From the NCBI RefSeq assembly GCF_021404405.1, contig NZ_JABFTV010000001.1:62001-126000 (forward strand): 64,000 nt of DNA, written 5' to 3'. Below, piece by piece: positions 34,588 to 48,354 of this stretch. Under the pieces are notes generated by a model that was not told where the DNA came from, made no database searches, and saw only the letters and a program-made list of their open reading frames with translations. The stretch comes from Billgrantia aerodenitrificans (GTDB lineage: Bacteria > Pseudomonadota > Gammaproteobacteria > Pseudomonadales > Halomonadaceae). The position numbers were made by a program, and so were the translations under genes. Position 1 is the first letter of the stretch, and each line of letters begins with the position of its first letter.

Positions 34588-35946
34588 TTGGGCCTGATCC
34601 AGAACGTGCTGGCCGTCATCGTGGTGCTGGGGCTGTTGATCACCTTCCACGAGTTCGGCCATTACTGGGTGGCGCGCCGCTGTGGTGTCAGGGTGCTGCG
34701 CTTCTCGGTGGGCTTTGGCAAGGCGCTCTGGTCCCGTACCGACCGTCACGGGACCGAGTTCGTCGTGGCGGCGATTCCCCTTGGCGGCTACGTCAAGATG
34801 CTCGACGAGCGCGAGGCGCCGGTACCCGACGATCAGCTCCACGAAACGTTCAACCGCAAGACGGTATGGCAGCGTATCGCCATCGTCGCGGCCGGGCCGC
34901 TGGCCAACTTCCTGCTTGCCATCGTCGCCTACTGGGCGCTGTTCGTCGCCGGCACCACCACGGTGGCACCGGTGGTGGGCGAGGTGGCGCCCGATTCCCC
35001 GGCGGCTCGCAGCGGTCTGCAGAGCGGCCAGGAGATCGTCTCGGTGCAGGGCAACGGCGTGCGCTCCTGGGACGAGATCAACCTGCGCCTGATCGCCCAC
35101 ATCGGTGCCAGCGGTGAGCTGACCATCGATGCACGTGACGACGCTGGCTCGAGCGCGCAGGAGTACCGCCTGCCAGTGGAGAACTACCTGGTGCGCCAGG
35201 ATCCGCCCCAGCCGCTGGCCACGCTGGGCATCACGCCCTGGCAGCCGCGTATTCCCGCGGTGCTGGGCCAGGTGCTGGATGGTCAGGCCGCCGCCGAGGC
35301 GGGGCTGCAGCCGGGCGACGAACTCTTGTCCGTCAATGGGGCGCCCATCGCGGAGTGGATGGATTTCGTCAGCGTGGTGCGGGCCAACCCCGGCGAAACG
35401 CTGGAGCTCGAGGTGCAGCGCGACGGCGAGCCTGTAACGTTGACGCTCATTCCGGGCAGCCGCGAACTCGAGACGGGCGGTACCATCGGCTACGTGGGCG
35501 CCGGGGTGGAGCCGGTGGAGTGGCCCGAGGAGTTCCGGCGCGAGATCCGCTACGGCCCCGTGGCTGCGCTGGGGCAGGCAGTGAACCGCACCGGCGAGAT
35601 GACGGTGCTGACGCTGGATGCGATCCGCAAGATGCTGGTGGGGCTGATCTCGCCGACCAATCTTTCCGGACCCATCACCATCGCCCAGATGGCGGGGGAT
35701 ACGGCCCGTACGGGGCTGGAGACCTTCGTCAGCTTCCTGGCCTATCTCTCCATCAGCCTGGCGGTGCTCAATCTGCTGCCGATACCGGTGCTCGATGGTG
35801 GCCACCTGCTTTATTATTTCGTCGAAGCCGTCCGCGGCCGGCCGGTATCGGAGCGGGCTCAGGCGCTGGGATTGCGAATCGGATTGGCAATGGTCGGCAC
35901 TTTGATGCTGATGGCGCTCTATTTCGATCTGATGCGTCTCTGGTAG
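34588..35946 (+). CDS. rseP: Site-2 protease RseP
   Basis: Inner-membrane zinc metalloprotease that cleaves anti-sigma factor RseA and releases sigma-E under envelope stress. The 452-residue protein shows HEFGH at residues 21-25, two periplasmic PDZ domains (about 110-300) and the second active-site motif PVLDGGH near residue 400. The start is TTG at 34588 with an excellent AAGGAGG upstream; no ATG is available before the catalytic helix. It lies directly upstream of bamA. Confidence 0.96.
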   Translation: MGLIQNVLAVIVVLGLLITFHEFGHYWVARRCGVRVLRFSVGFGKALWSRTDRHGTEFVVAAIPLGGYVKMLDEREAPVPDDQLHETFNRKTVWQRIAIVAAGPLANFLLAIVAYWALFVAGTTTVAPVVGEVAPDSPAARSGLQSGQEIVSVQGNGVRSWDEINLRLIAHIGASGELTIDARDDAGSSAQEYRLPVENYLVRQDPPQPLATLGITPWQPRIPAVLGQVLDGQAAAEAGLQPGDELLSVNGAPIAEWMDFVSVVRANPGETLELEVQRDGEPVTLTLIPGSRELETGGTIGYVGAGVEPVEWPEEFRREIRYGPVAALGQAVNRTGEMTVLTLDAIRKMLVGLISPTNLSGPITIAQMAGDTARTGLETFVSFLAYLSISLAVLNLLPIPVLDGGHLLYYFVEAVRGRPVSERAQALGLRIGLAMVGTLMLMALYFDLMRLW

Positions 35947-36068
35947 CGTGCGCCTCCAACGGGAGGCACAGGGAGGTGGAGCTGCGCTCCGCCTTGTCAG
36001 TCACCCGCACATATGTATATGGTGCCTGTCTGTACAGGCAGGCGGATCAACGCGAGCGAAGCGACTGC

Positions 36069-38411
36069 ATGAATATCAAGACCCTTGGACTGGCGGCTCT
36101 GCTGCTGGCCGGTTCCGGTACGGTGCTGGCCGAATCCTTCGAAGTAACCGACATTCGCGTGGAGGGGCTGCAGCGGGTATCCGCCGCCTCCGTCTTCAAC
36201 GCCTTCCCCATCAGCGCACGAGACCGAGTGGATGATCGCGAGCTGGCCGAGGCGGCGCGCAGCCTGTTCGCCACCGGTCTGTTCGACGACATTCAGCTTG
36301 CTCGCGACGGTGACGTGCTGGTCATCCAGGTCGTCGAGCGACCGACCATCTCGCGGCTGAACATCAGCGGCAACCGTCGGCTCTCCGAGGAGGACCTGCG
36401 CCGCGGTCTGCGCGAGGGCGGGCTGGCGGAAGGCCAGGTGCTTCAGCTCTCGACTCTCGAGGACATTCAGCGCGAGCTGGAGGGCGTCTACCAGGCCCAG
36501 GGGCGCTACAGCGCCCGGATCGAGACCAACGTGCGCGAGATCGACGAAGGCCGCGTCCAGGTCGATATCGAGATCAACGAAGGTGCCGTGGCCAAGATTC
36601 GCCAGATCAACATCGTCGGCAATCGTCAGTTCAGTGACGACGAGCTGCGTGACGTGTTCGAGCTCAACGACCGCCCCGGGCGCTTCTTCGGCTGGTTCTC
36701 CCGCGACGAGTACTCCCGCGAGGCGCTGGCCGGCGACCTGGAGCGTCTGCGCTCTTTCTACCTGGACCGCGGCTACGTCAATTTCGACATCACCTCGACC
36801 CAGGTCTCGATCAGCCCGGACAAGTCGCAGATCTTCGTCACCGTCAACGTCGACGAGGGCAGCCAGTATCGCCTGGGCGACGTGCGCTTCGTCGGCGATC
36901 TGCAGATCGGCGAGCGTGAGGCGCGCAACCTGCTGCAGGTGGAGAGCGGAGAGATCTTCTCGCGCAGCAACGTCACCGCTTCCACTGAGGCGCTGCGCTC
37001 GCGCCTGGGTGCCGAAGGCTTCGCCTTCGCCCGGGTCGACGGCATACCCGAGCCGCGCGCCGACGGTTCCACCGTCGACCTGACCGTGCGTGTCGACCCG
37101 GGTCGTCGTGCTTACGTGCGGCGAATCAACTTCATCGGCAACACCACCACCCAGGACGAGGTGCTGCGTCGTGAGATGATCCAGATGGAGGGGGCGCCGG
37201 CCTCCACCGACTCGATCAGCCAGTCGCGCCGTCGCCTGGAGCGTCTGGGCTTCTTCCGTCAGGTCGAGGTGGAAACCCAGCCTGTGGCTGGCGAGCCGGA
37301 CAAGCTCGACGTCACCTACACGGTGGAGGAGCAGCCCTCCGGCTCGATCTCGGCGAGCATCGGCTTCTCGCAGAGCGCCGGGGTGATCTACGGCGCCTCG
37401 CTGGCCCAGAACAACTTCCTGGGTACCGGTAACCGGGTCAACATCGGCGCCCAGCGCAGCGACACCTTCACCAGTGTCAACTTCGGTTTCACCGACCCGT
37501 ACTGGACTCTGGACGGCATCTCGCGCGGCTACAACGTCTTCTATCGCGAGACCGATTTCGAAGACTCGGATATCTCGACCTACTCCACCGACGCCTACGG
37601 CGCGGGGATCAACTTCGGCTATCCGGTCAGTGAGCTGTCGCGCCTCAACTTCGGCGCCAGCATCGAAGACCTGACGGTCAAGACCTATCGCGACACGGCG
37701 TCGGAAATCGTGCGCTACGTCGAGGACCAGGGCGACAACGCCCAGAGCCTCAAGCTCACCGCCAGTTGGACGCGCAACAACCTCAACCGCGGCATCATGC
37801 CCACCTCGGGCAACTATCAGCGCCTGTCGCTGGAGACCGCCGCGCCGGGCAGTGACGCCGACTACTACAAGCTGCGCGCCCGCGCCCAGCAGCTCTTCGC
37901 TCTCAACGAGGAGGAGACCTGGGCGCTCAAGTTCGGCACCACCCTGGGCTACGCCGACAGCATCGGCAGCGATCCCTATCCGTTCTACGAGAACTTCTTC
38001 GCCGGCGGTCTTGGCTCGGTGCGCGGCTTCACCGCCAACACCCTGGGCGAGCGCACCACCCCGCGCGAGGCCGGGCGCGACCGCACCCTGGGCGGCAACG
38101 TACTGATCGAAGGCAGCGCCGAACTGCTCTTCCCGCTGCCGTTCGTCGAGGATCAGCGCTCGCTGCAGACCGGCTTCTTCCTCGATGCCGGCAACACCTT
38201 CCTGACCAGTTGCTATGACATCATGGAAGGCGACGGGCCGTCGAACTGCTCCTCCGGCGTCGATCTGAGCGAGCTGCGCTACAGCATCGGTGTGGGGCTC
38301 TCCTGGCTGACGCCCGTGGGCCCGCTGACTTTCAGCATCGCCGAGCCGCTCAACGACAAGAGCGGCGACAATACCCAGTTCTTCCAATTCTCGCTGGGAC
38401 AGACCTTCTGA
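36069..38411 (+). CDS. bamA: Outer-membrane assembly factor BamA
   Basis: Central subunit of the BAM complex that inserts beta-barrel proteins. The 780-residue protein has a signal peptide cleaved near residue 21 (LLLAGSGTVLA then ESFEV). Five POTRA domains (about residues 23-420) precede the Omp85 barrel with the lid-lock region GGLGSVRGF. It ends in the aromatic QTF expected of barrel proteins. It is about 30 residues shorter than E. coli BamA. The usual rseP-bamA-skp-lpxD-fabZ-lpxA-lpxB order is kept. Confidence 0.97.
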   Translation: MNIKTLGLAALLLAGSGTVLAESFEVTDIRVEGLQRVSAASVFNAFPISARDRVDDRELAEAARSLFATGLFDDIQLARDGDVLVIQVVERPTISRLNISGNRRLSEEDLRRGLREGGLAEGQVLQLSTLEDIQRELEGVYQAQGRYSARIETNVREIDEGRVQVDIEINEGAVAKIRQINIVGNRQFSDDELRDVFELNDRPGRFFGWFSRDEYSREALAGDLERLRSFYLDRGYVNFDITSTQVSISPDKSQIFVTVNVDEGSQYRLGDVRFVGDLQIGEREARNLLQVESGEIFSRSNVTASTEALRSRLGAEGFAFARVDGIPEPRADGSTVDLTVRVDPGRRAYVRRINFIGNTTTQDEVLRREMIQMEGAPASTDSISQSRRRLERLGFFRQVEVETQPVAGEPDKLDVTYTVEEQPSGSISASIGFSQSAGVIYGASLAQNNFLGTGNRVNIGAQRSDTFTSVNFGFTDPYWTLDGISRGYNVFYRETDFEDSDISTYSTDAYGAGINFGYPVSELSRLNFGASIEDLTVKTYRDTASEIVRYVEDQGDNAQSLKLTASWTRNNLNRGIMPTSGNYQRLSLETAAPGSDADYYKLRARAQQLFALNEEETWALKFGTTLGYADSIGSDPYPFYENFFAGGLGSVRGFTANTLGERTTPREAGRDRTLGGNVLIEGSAELLFPLPFVEDQRSLQTGFFLDAGNTFLTSCYDIMEGDGPSNCSSGVDLSELRYSIGVGLSWLTPVGPLTFSIAEPLNDKSGDNTQFFQFSLGQTF

Positions 38412-38436
38412 TCCGGCTCCTCAAGGAGTAATTTGA

Positions 38437-38943
38437 ATGCGCAAGTTGACGCTCTTTTTGTGCATGGGTCTGTTCGCCGCGCTGTCTGCGCCGGCCTATT
38501 CGACCGAGGTGGCCGTTCTCGACTGGCGCGGGGCGCTGCTCTCTTCCAATGCCGCCCAGCGCTCGATGGAGCAACTGGAGAGCCGGCTTGCCGGCCAGCA
38601 GCAGGAGGCGCAGTCGCTGGGGCAGGAGCTGTCCCAGCTGCAGCGGCGCCTGCAGCAGGAGGGCGACAGCCTGCCCGATGATCAGCGTCGCTCGCTGATC
38701 CAGGAGTTCCAGCAGAAGGGCAGTCGCTTCGAACAGCTGCGTCAGCAGATCATGGAAGAGCAGATGCGCGCCGAGCAGAATTTCCTGCAGGAAGCCGAGC
38801 CCAAGCTGGAGCGGGCCGTGGAGCAGGTGATCTCGCGGCACAATGTGCAGGTGCTGGTGGAGCCCCAGGGCGTATTGCACTCCGAGCGGGACCTGCCCAA
38901 CCTGACGGGTGAAGTGATCGAAATACTCAACTCGCTCAATTGA
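38437..38943 (+). CDS. skp: Periplasmic chaperone Skp/OmpH
   Basis: Trimeric chaperone that holds unfolded outer-membrane proteins in the periplasm. The 168-residue protein has an N-terminal signal peptide (LTLFLCMGLFAALSAPAYS). A short beta strand with VAVLDWRGAL follows, then long glutamine-rich helical arms (about residues 45-130). AAGGAG precedes the ATG. It is 25 bp after bamA and 45 bp before lpxD, matching its role with BamA. Confidence 0.93.
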   Translation: MRKLTLFLCMGLFAALSAPAYSTEVAVLDWRGALLSSNAAQRSMEQLESRLAGQQQEAQSLGQELSQLQRRLQQEGDSLPDDQRRSLIQEFQQKGSRFEQLRQQIMEEQMRAEQNFLQEAEPKLERAVEQVISRHNVQVLVEPQGVLHSERDLPNLTGEVIEILNSLN

Positions 38944-38988
38944 TCCACTCGGCAGCGCGCTGCCGAAACGTTGTCGATACGGGTTTCC

Positions 38989-40029
38989 ATGACGCACCCT
39001 GCTACTCCGCAATACACACTGACCGAGCTCGCCGAGCGGCTCGGTGCCCAACTGATCGGCGACGGCAGTCGCCGCATCAGGGGGTTGGCGACCCTCAAGG
39101 AAGCCGGCCCCGATCAGGTGGCTTTCGTCGCCAATCGCTCCTACATCAAGGACCTCGCCAACTGTCGAGCCGGGGCGGTGCTGCTCCACCCCGAGCATGG
39201 TGCCGCCTGCCCGGTGGCTCGCCTGGAGCTGGCGAATCCCTATCTCGGCTATGCCCACCTGTCCCAGCTGTTCGACCCGATCCTGGCCGCTCCCGTGGGC
39301 GGTATCCATCCCACGGCGGTAGTGGCGGAGGACGTGGTGCTCGGGGCGCGGGTCGAGATCGGCCCCAACGCCGTGGTCGAAGCCGGGGTGGAGCTCGGCG
39401 ACGAGGTGGTGGTAGGGGCCGGCAGCTTCATCGGGGCGGGTTCATGCATCGGTGACCAGTCGCGGCTGCACGCCAACGTCACCGTCTGTCATGGCGTGAT
39501 CATCGGCAAGCGTGCCCTTCTGCACAGCGGCTGCGTGATCGGTGGCGACGGCTTCGGCTTCGCCCACGACGGCGGGCGCTGGCACAAGATCGCTCAGCTG
39601 GGCGGGGTGGTGCTGGGCGACGACGTCGAGGTGGGCAGCTGCTCCAGCATCGACCGGGGCGCGTTGGACGACACCGTGATCGGCAACGACGTCAAGATCG
39701 ACAGTCAGGTGCAGATCGCCCACAACGTGCGTATCGGCGACCACTCCGCCCTGGCCGGCTGCGTGGGCATCGCCGGCTCCACACGGGTCGGCAAGAACTG
39801 CATGCTGGGCGGTGGTGTGGGGCTCTCCGGGCACCTGACGATCTGCGACGGCGTGCAGGTCACCGGCATGAGTCTGGTGACCAACTCGATCCACGAGCCG
39901 GGGGTCTACTCGTCGGGTACCGGTGCCATGTCCAACGCCCAGTGGCGCAAGAATGCGGTACGTTTCAAGCAGCTCGACGACATGGCAAGGCGTTTGGCGC
40001 GTCTCGAGAAGCGCGATCAGCAGGGTTGA
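38989..40029 (+). CDS. lpxD: UDP-3-O-(3-hydroxyacyl)glucosamine N-acyltransferase
   Basis: Third enzyme of lipid A synthesis, adding the second 3-hydroxyacyl chain. The 346-residue protein has an N-terminal uridine-binding domain ([16 protein letters not shown] and [13 protein letters not shown]). About ten hexapeptide turns of a left-handed beta helix follow, with the catalytic histidine in [11 protein letters not shown] and [10 protein letters not shown]. The ATG at 38989 is preferred over a TTG 18 bp upstream. Confidence 0.96.
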   Translation: MTHPATPQYTLTELAERLGAQLIGDGSRRIRGLATLKEAGPDQVAFVANRSYIKDLANCRAGAVLLHPEHGAACPVARLELANPYLGYAHLSQLFDPILAAPVGGIHPTAVVAEDVVLGARVEIGPNAVVEAGVELGDEVVVGAGSFIGAGSCIGDQSRLHANVTVCHGVIIGKRALLHSGCVIGGDGFGFAHDGGRWHKIAQLGGVVLGDDVEVGSCSSIDRGALDDTVIGNDVKIDSQVQIAHNVRIGDHSALAGCVGIAGSTRVGKNCMLGGGVGLSGHLTICDGVQVTGMSLVTNSIHEPGVYSSGTGAMSNAQWRKNAVRFKQLDDMARRLARLEKRDQQG

Positions 40030-40053
40030 GGCAGGATCGGGCGGCGTTATAAT
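40026..40053 (+). promoter_or_regulatory. Internal promoter before fabZ
   Basis: TTGAGG (40026-40031), 16-bp spacer, then a perfect TATAAT (40048-40053) at the end of lpxD, about 95 bp before fabZ. It could drive fabZ-lpxA-lpxB-rnhB independently of the upstream envelope genes. Confidence 0.65.
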
Positions 40054-40148
40054 TCCTCGCCTGCCGTTTGCAGGCTTTCGGGAAGCCGGGCGCGACGCTT
40101 GCTGGACGTTCGCCAAGGCTTCCCTACTTCATTTCAGAGGTCGCTACG

Positions 40149-40592
40149 ATGGTAATGGACATCAACGAGATTCGTGATTATCTGCCGCACCGTTACCCTT
40201 TTCTGCTGGTCGATCGGGTGACGGAGCTGAGCCTTGGCGAATCCATCGTGGGCTACAAGAACGTCAGCATCAACGAGCCGTTCTTCAACGGTCATTTTCC
40301 TCACCATCCGATCATGCCCGGTGTGCTGGTGCTCGAGGCGCTTGCCCAGGTATGCGGTATTCTCGGGTTCAAGACCGTCAACAAGCTGCCTGCTGACGGT
40401 TACGTCTATTATCTAGTGGGTAGCGACAACGTGCGTTTCAAGCGGCCGGTGATGCCGGGCGATCGCCTGAAGCTGGAAGCTAAGGTCGAACGTGAAAAGC
40501 GCGGCATCTGGAAGTTCGCCTGTCGTGCTACCGTAGAGGGTGAATTGGCCTGCGAGGCCGACATCATCTGTGCCGAGAGGAAGGTTTCTTGA
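40149..40592 (+). CDS. fabZ: 3-hydroxyacyl-[ACP] dehydratase
   Basis: Dehydrates 3-hydroxyacyl-ACP in fatty-acid elongation and competes with LpxA/LpxD for the same precursors. The 147-residue hot-dog protein has [13 protein letters not shown] and the active-site segment [21 protein letters not shown], holding the catalytic His and Glu. Two in-frame ATGs (40149 and 40155) are possible; AGAGG at 40136-40140 favours the first. lpxA starts inside its stop codon region. Confidence 0.96.
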   Translation: MVMDINEIRDYLPHRYPFLLVDRVTELSLGESIVGYKNVSINEPFFNGHFPHHPIMPGVLVLEALAQVCGILGFKTVNKLPADGYVYYLVGSDNVRFKRPVMPGDRLKLEAKVEREKRGIWKFACRATVEGELACEADIICAERKVS

Positions 40593-41356
40593 TACATAGC
40601 ACCGCCATCGTCGATCCTGGGGCTCGTCTTGCCGAGGACGTGGAAGTCGGTCCCTTCAGCGTGATCGGACCGGATGTCGAGATCGGTCCCGGCAGTCGTA
40701 TCGGCCCGCATGTGGTGGTCAAGGGGCCGACCGTGCTTGGAGCCCGGACCCGGATCTTCCAGTTCGCTTCCGTAGGCGAGGATTGCCAGGACAAGAAGTA
40801 CGCCGGTGAGCCGACCCGGCTGGTGATGGGCGACGACAACGTCATCCGTGAGGGCGTGACCCTGCACCGTGGCACCGCTCAGGATCGCGGCGAGACCACC
40901 ATCGGCTCGCGCAACCTGTTCATGGCCTACGTGCATGTCGGGCACGACTGCGTCATCGGCAACGACTGCGTGCTGGCCAACCAGGCCACGCTTGCCGGGC
41001 ATGTGACCCTGGGCAACTTCGTCATTCTCGGTGGGCTTTCGGCCATTCATCAGTTCTGCCATTTCGGCGACTACGCCATGGCGGGAGGCGGTTCGATCAT
41101 CACCAAGGACACGCCGGCCTTCCTGATGATCAATGGCAGTCCGGCCAGGCCTCATGGGCTCAATCTGGTCGGCCTCAAGCGCCGGGGCTTCTCGACCGAG
41201 GCGATCAAGGCACTGGGCGAGTGCTACAAGCTGGTCTATCGTCAGGGCCTGACCGTGGCCCAGGCGCTGGAGGAGATCCGCAACCGCTACGCCCTGCCCG
41301 AAACCGAGGCCTTTGCCGCTTCCATCGAGGTCTCGACGCGCGGCATCGTTCGCTGA
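40589..41356 (+). CDS. lpxA: UDP-N-acetylglucosamine acyltransferase
   Basis: First enzyme of lipid A synthesis. The 255-residue left-handed beta-helix protein has repeats beginning [21 protein letters not shown], the catalytic histidine in [14 protein letters not shown], and the C-terminal helical domain with [13 protein letters not shown]. The start is TTG at 40589 overlapping the fabZ stop by 4 nt, with GAGAGGAAGG upstream. A non-ATG start in this position suggests translational coupling to fabZ. Confidence 0.95.
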   Translation: MIHSTAIVDPGARLAEDVEVGPFSVIGPDVEIGPGSRIGPHVVVKGPTVLGARTRIFQFASVGEDCQDKKYAGEPTRLVMGDDNVIREGVTLHRGTAQDRGETTIGSRNLFMAYVHVGHDCVIGNDCVLANQATLAGHVTLGNFVILGGLSAIHQFCHFGDYAMAGGGSIITKDTPAFLMINGSPARPHGLNLVGLKRRGFSTEAIKALGECYKLVYRQGLTVAQALEEIRNRYALPETEAFAASIEVSTRGIVR

Positions 41357-41379
41357 GCGGACGTCGAAACGGGTCCGAT

Positions 41380-42603
41380 ATGAGCCAGTTAGCGCGTGTC
41401 TACATCGTCGCCGGCGAGATGTCCGGCGACCTGCTCGGTGCCAGCCTGATGCGGGCGCTCAAGGCGCGTCACCCCGGTGTCGAGTTCCGCGGTATCGGCG
41501 GGCCGGGGATGATCGCCGAGGGCATCGACAGCCGTTTTCCTCTCGAGACGCTCTCGGTCATGGGGTTGGTCGAGGTGCTCAAGCATCTGCCGGAGCTGAT
41601 TCGGGTGCGCCGTGCGCTGCGCGCCGATGCCCTGGCCTGGCAGCCGGACGTGATGATCGGTATCGATGCGCCCGACTTCAACCTCGGCCTCGAGCGTCAG
41701 CTGCGCGAGGCGGGGCTCACCACCGTGCACTACGTCAGTCCCACGGTGTGGGCCTGGCGTCAGGGGCGGGTCAAGGGCATCGTCCGCTCGGTGGATGCCA
41801 TGCTCACCTTCCTGCCCTTCGAAGCCGCCTTCTACGAGAAGCATGATCTACCGGTGGCCTTCGTCGGCCATCCGCTGGCCGACGAGCTGCCGCTGGCCAA
41901 CGACCGTGGTGCCGCACGAGAGGAAATCGGCTTGCCGCCCGACGGGCCGGTGCTGGCCGTGCTGCCGGGGTCCCGGGCCAACGAGATCCGCTTTCTCGGC
42001 GAGACGTTTCTCGACGCCGCTGAGCGGCTGTGTCGCGAACGCCCCGACTTGCGCGTCGTGATACCGGCGGCCACCCCGCTGCGCCGCGCCGAGCTCGAAG
42101 CGCTGCTCGAACACCGGCCCTTGTTGAGCGAGCGAGCCGTGTTGCTCGACGGACGTGCGCGACAGGCCATGGTGGCCAGCGATGCCGTGCTGCTCGCTTC
42201 GGGTACGGCGGCGCTTGAGGGCATGCTGTGTCACCGCGCGATGCTGGTGGGCTATCGCATGGCGCCGCTGACCCACTGGCTGGCCAAGCGCCTGGTCAAG
42301 ACGCCGTGGATCTCGCTGCCCAATTTGATCGCTCAGGAGACCTTGATCCCCGAGCTGATCCAGGATGCACTCACGGCCGAGGCAATCGTCGCGCGCATCG
42401 GTCCGCTGCTCGATGACGGCGAGACGCGTGCCGCCCTCGAAGCGCGGTTCGCCGCCATGCATGCCGGGCTGCAGCGCAACGCCAGCGCTCGTGCGGTCGA
42501 GGCCATCGAGGCCGTGGTGGCGGGGCGGCCGCTGCCCGAGTCGGTGGCAAGCGATACCATGACAGCCGATCCCGAGGTAGAGGCCAGGAGAAGCGAGACA
42601 TGA
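41380..42603 (+). CDS. lpxB: Lipid A disaccharide synthase
   Basis: Peripheral membrane glycosyltransferase joining two acylated glucosamines. The 407-residue GT19 protein has [61 protein letters not shown] and the [13 protein letters not shown] donor site. About 25 residues are added at the C-terminus relative to E. coli. Its stop overlaps the rnhB start as ATGA. Confidence 0.96.
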   Translation: MSQLARVYIVAGEMSGDLLGASLMRALKARHPGVEFRGIGGPGMIAEGIDSRFPLETLSVMGLVEVLKHLPELIRVRRALRADALAWQPDVMIGIDAPDFNLGLERQLREAGLTTVHYVSPTVWAWRQGRVKGIVRSVDAMLTFLPFEAAFYEKHDLPVAFVGHPLADELPLANDRGAAREEIGLPPDGPVLAVLPGSRANEIRFLGETFLDAAERLCRERPDLRVVIPAATPLRRAELEALLEHRPLLSERAVLLDGRARQAMVASDAVLLASGTAALEGMLCHRAMLVGYRMAPLTHWLAKRLVKTPWISLPNLIAQETLIPELIQDALTAEAIVARIGPLLDDGETRAALEARFAAMHAGLQRNASARAVEAIEAVVAGRPLPESVASDTMTADPEVEARRSET

Positions 42604-43211
42604 GCGAGTCTGCCTTTCCCCAACTGGTCATCGACTACCAGGGCCACTTGCTGGCCGGCGTCGACGAAGTGGGCCGCGGACCGCTGATCGGCGCGGTGGT
42701 GGCCGCGGCGGTGATTCTCGACCCGCTGCGCCCCATCGCCGGCCTGACCGATTCCAAGAAACTCACGCCGCAGCGTCGCGTGGAGCTGGACGCGGAGATC
42801 CGCGACAAGGCACTGGCCTTCGCCGTGGCCGAGGCGTGCCATGCCGAGGTCGACGAGCTGAACATCTACCATGCCACCCACCTGGCCATGCGCAGGGCGA
42901 TCGATGCGCTGCCGTTGGTGCCGGAGTACCTGCTGGTGGACGGCAACCGACTGCCTGGGCATCATGTGCCCGGTCAGGCGATAGTCAAGGGCGACGCCCG
43001 GCATCCGGCCATCGCTGCGGCCTCGATCCTTGCCAAGGTGGCCCGCGACGCCCAGATGGTGGCGCTCGACGCGCTCTTCCCCGAGTACGGCTTCGCCCGC
43101 CACAAGGGCTATGCCACGCCCGAGCACCTGGACGCGCTGGAGCGCCTCGGGCCTTTGCCCGAGCATCGCCGTTCCTTCGCTCCGCTGAAAGGACAACTCG
43201 AGCTGCTTTAG
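42600..43211 (+). CDS. rnhB: Ribonuclease HII
   Basis: Removes ribonucleotides misincorporated in DNA and RNA of hybrids. The 203-residue protein has the [19 protein letters not shown] motif with catalytic Asp22 and Glu23, ITDSKKL-like [12 protein letters not shown], and [22 protein letters not shown]. It overlaps lpxB by 4 nt and is followed by repeat copy D, then dnaE, as in many gammaproteobacteria (lpxB-rnhB-dnaE-accA). Confidence 0.96.
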   Translation: MSESAFPQLVIDYQGHLLAGVDEVGRGPLIGAVVAAAVILDPLRPIAGLTDSKKLTPQRRVELDAEIRDKALAFAVAEACHAEVDELNIYHATHLAMRRAIDALPLVPEYLLVDGNRLPGHHVPGQAIVKGDARHPAIAAASILAKVARDAQMVALDALFPEYGFARHKGYATPEHLDALERLGPLPEHRRSFAPLKGQLELL

Positions 43212-43242
43212 TCCATGAGTCGCTCCCAATACAGCGAGGGCG

Positions 43243-43337
43243 CCGGGGATAGGTCGTAGCGGGGGTCTTTTGCCATGGATGGCAAAAGTAGCTTACAAGG
43301 ATGTATTCACAGCGCCCCCGCGAAGGCCTATCGCCGG
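43243..43337 (+). repeat. Palindromic intergenic repeat, copy D
   Basis: Outer arms near 43243-43253 and 43327-43337, perfect middle arms 43259-43265 with 43315-43321 (GCGGGGG form), and a perfect inner stem 43268-43276 with 43279-43287. The 27-nt segment at 43288-43314 is the most diverged of the five copies but recognisable. It fills most of the 212-bp rnhB-dnaE gap. Confidence 0.85.
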
Positions 43338-43423
43338 ATCAGCCCGAGCGGATTTGAGTTATATCGCAGGCCCGATAGCCTGTTTTTCGTGTCGACCATT
43401 TACCGCCAAGCCCCGAGCCTCTT

Positions 43424-46927
<3,504 letters not shown>

Positions 46928-46930
46928 ACC

Positions 46931-47056
46931 TGCGAAAGTGTCTGCGCTCGGCCATACGGCGTTAAAAAACGGCTTAAAATGCTCATTTACTAAAGTAAAC
47001 TCCGCTTTTGCGCCGTTTTTTGCCTTGTCTGGCCGTCGCTCGACGACTTTCGCGCA
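46931..47056 (+). repeat. A/T-rich nested palindrome after dnaE
   Basis: Nested inverted repeats: outer TGCGAAAGT (46931-46939) with ACTTTCGCGCA (47046-47056); GGCC blocks at about 46950 and 47031; AAAAAACGGC (46964-46973) with GCCGTTTTTT (47012-47021); and a central TTTACT AA AGTAAA (46986-46999). The T-run lets it act as a dnaE terminator. A fragment occurs after radC (5274-5300). With copy E and the accA promoter it accounts for the 473-bp dnaE-accA gap. Confidence 0.75.
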
Positions 47057-47092
47057 AGGCCTGAGCTCTAACCGCCAGTGCTGCGAGCGGCG

Positions 47093-47268
47093 CCGGGGAC
47101 AGGTCGCAGCGGAGGTCTTTTGCCATGGGTGAGGAGCACTGCTCCGAACGGGCTGGCCATGGATGGCCAGCCCCGGTCCTGCAAGCGGAGCAGGATGCGA
47201 GAGCGAAGCAGGGCAAAAATAGCGCCCAGGGATGGGTTCACAGCGCCTCCGCAGAGACCTGTCGCCGG
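47093..47268 (+). repeat. Palindromic intergenic repeat, copy E (expanded)
   Basis: Outer arms 47093-47105 with 47256-47268 and middle arms 47109-47115 with 47246-47252 match the family. The base of the inner stem (TTTTGCC, 47118-47124, with GGCAAAA, 47212-47218) is kept, but the usual 6-nt apex is replaced by 87 bp. That insert contains its own perfect hairpin, GGGCTGGCCAT (47150-47160) with its complement (47163-47173), again with GG at the tip. Confidence 0.85.
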
Positions 47269-47288
47269 AAAAGCCGCTGTTCCGCGCC

Positions 47289-47316
47289 TTGCGCCGTGCG
47301 TTGAGGGTGCGATAAT
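47289..47316 (+). promoter_or_regulatory. Candidate promoter for accA-tilS
   Basis: TTGCGC (47289-47294), 16-bp spacer, GATAAT (47311-47316), about 85 bp before accA and just past repeat copy E. Confidence 0.55.
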
Positions 47317-47400
47317 GCCCGACATTCGATTTTATGGCTTCCGGGGCGAACAGCGTTCATCATGCCCCGGCGACAGCAAAGACAAGGCGGCCCAGCCACT

Positions 47401-48337
<937 letters not shown>

Positions 48338-48354
<17 letters not shown>

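Noticed and set aside
47093-47268. Insertion sequence or MITE in the dnaE-accA gap
   Set aside because: No transposase, no recognised terminal inverted repeats of an IS family and no obvious target-site duplication. It fits better as an expanded member of the palindromic repeat family.
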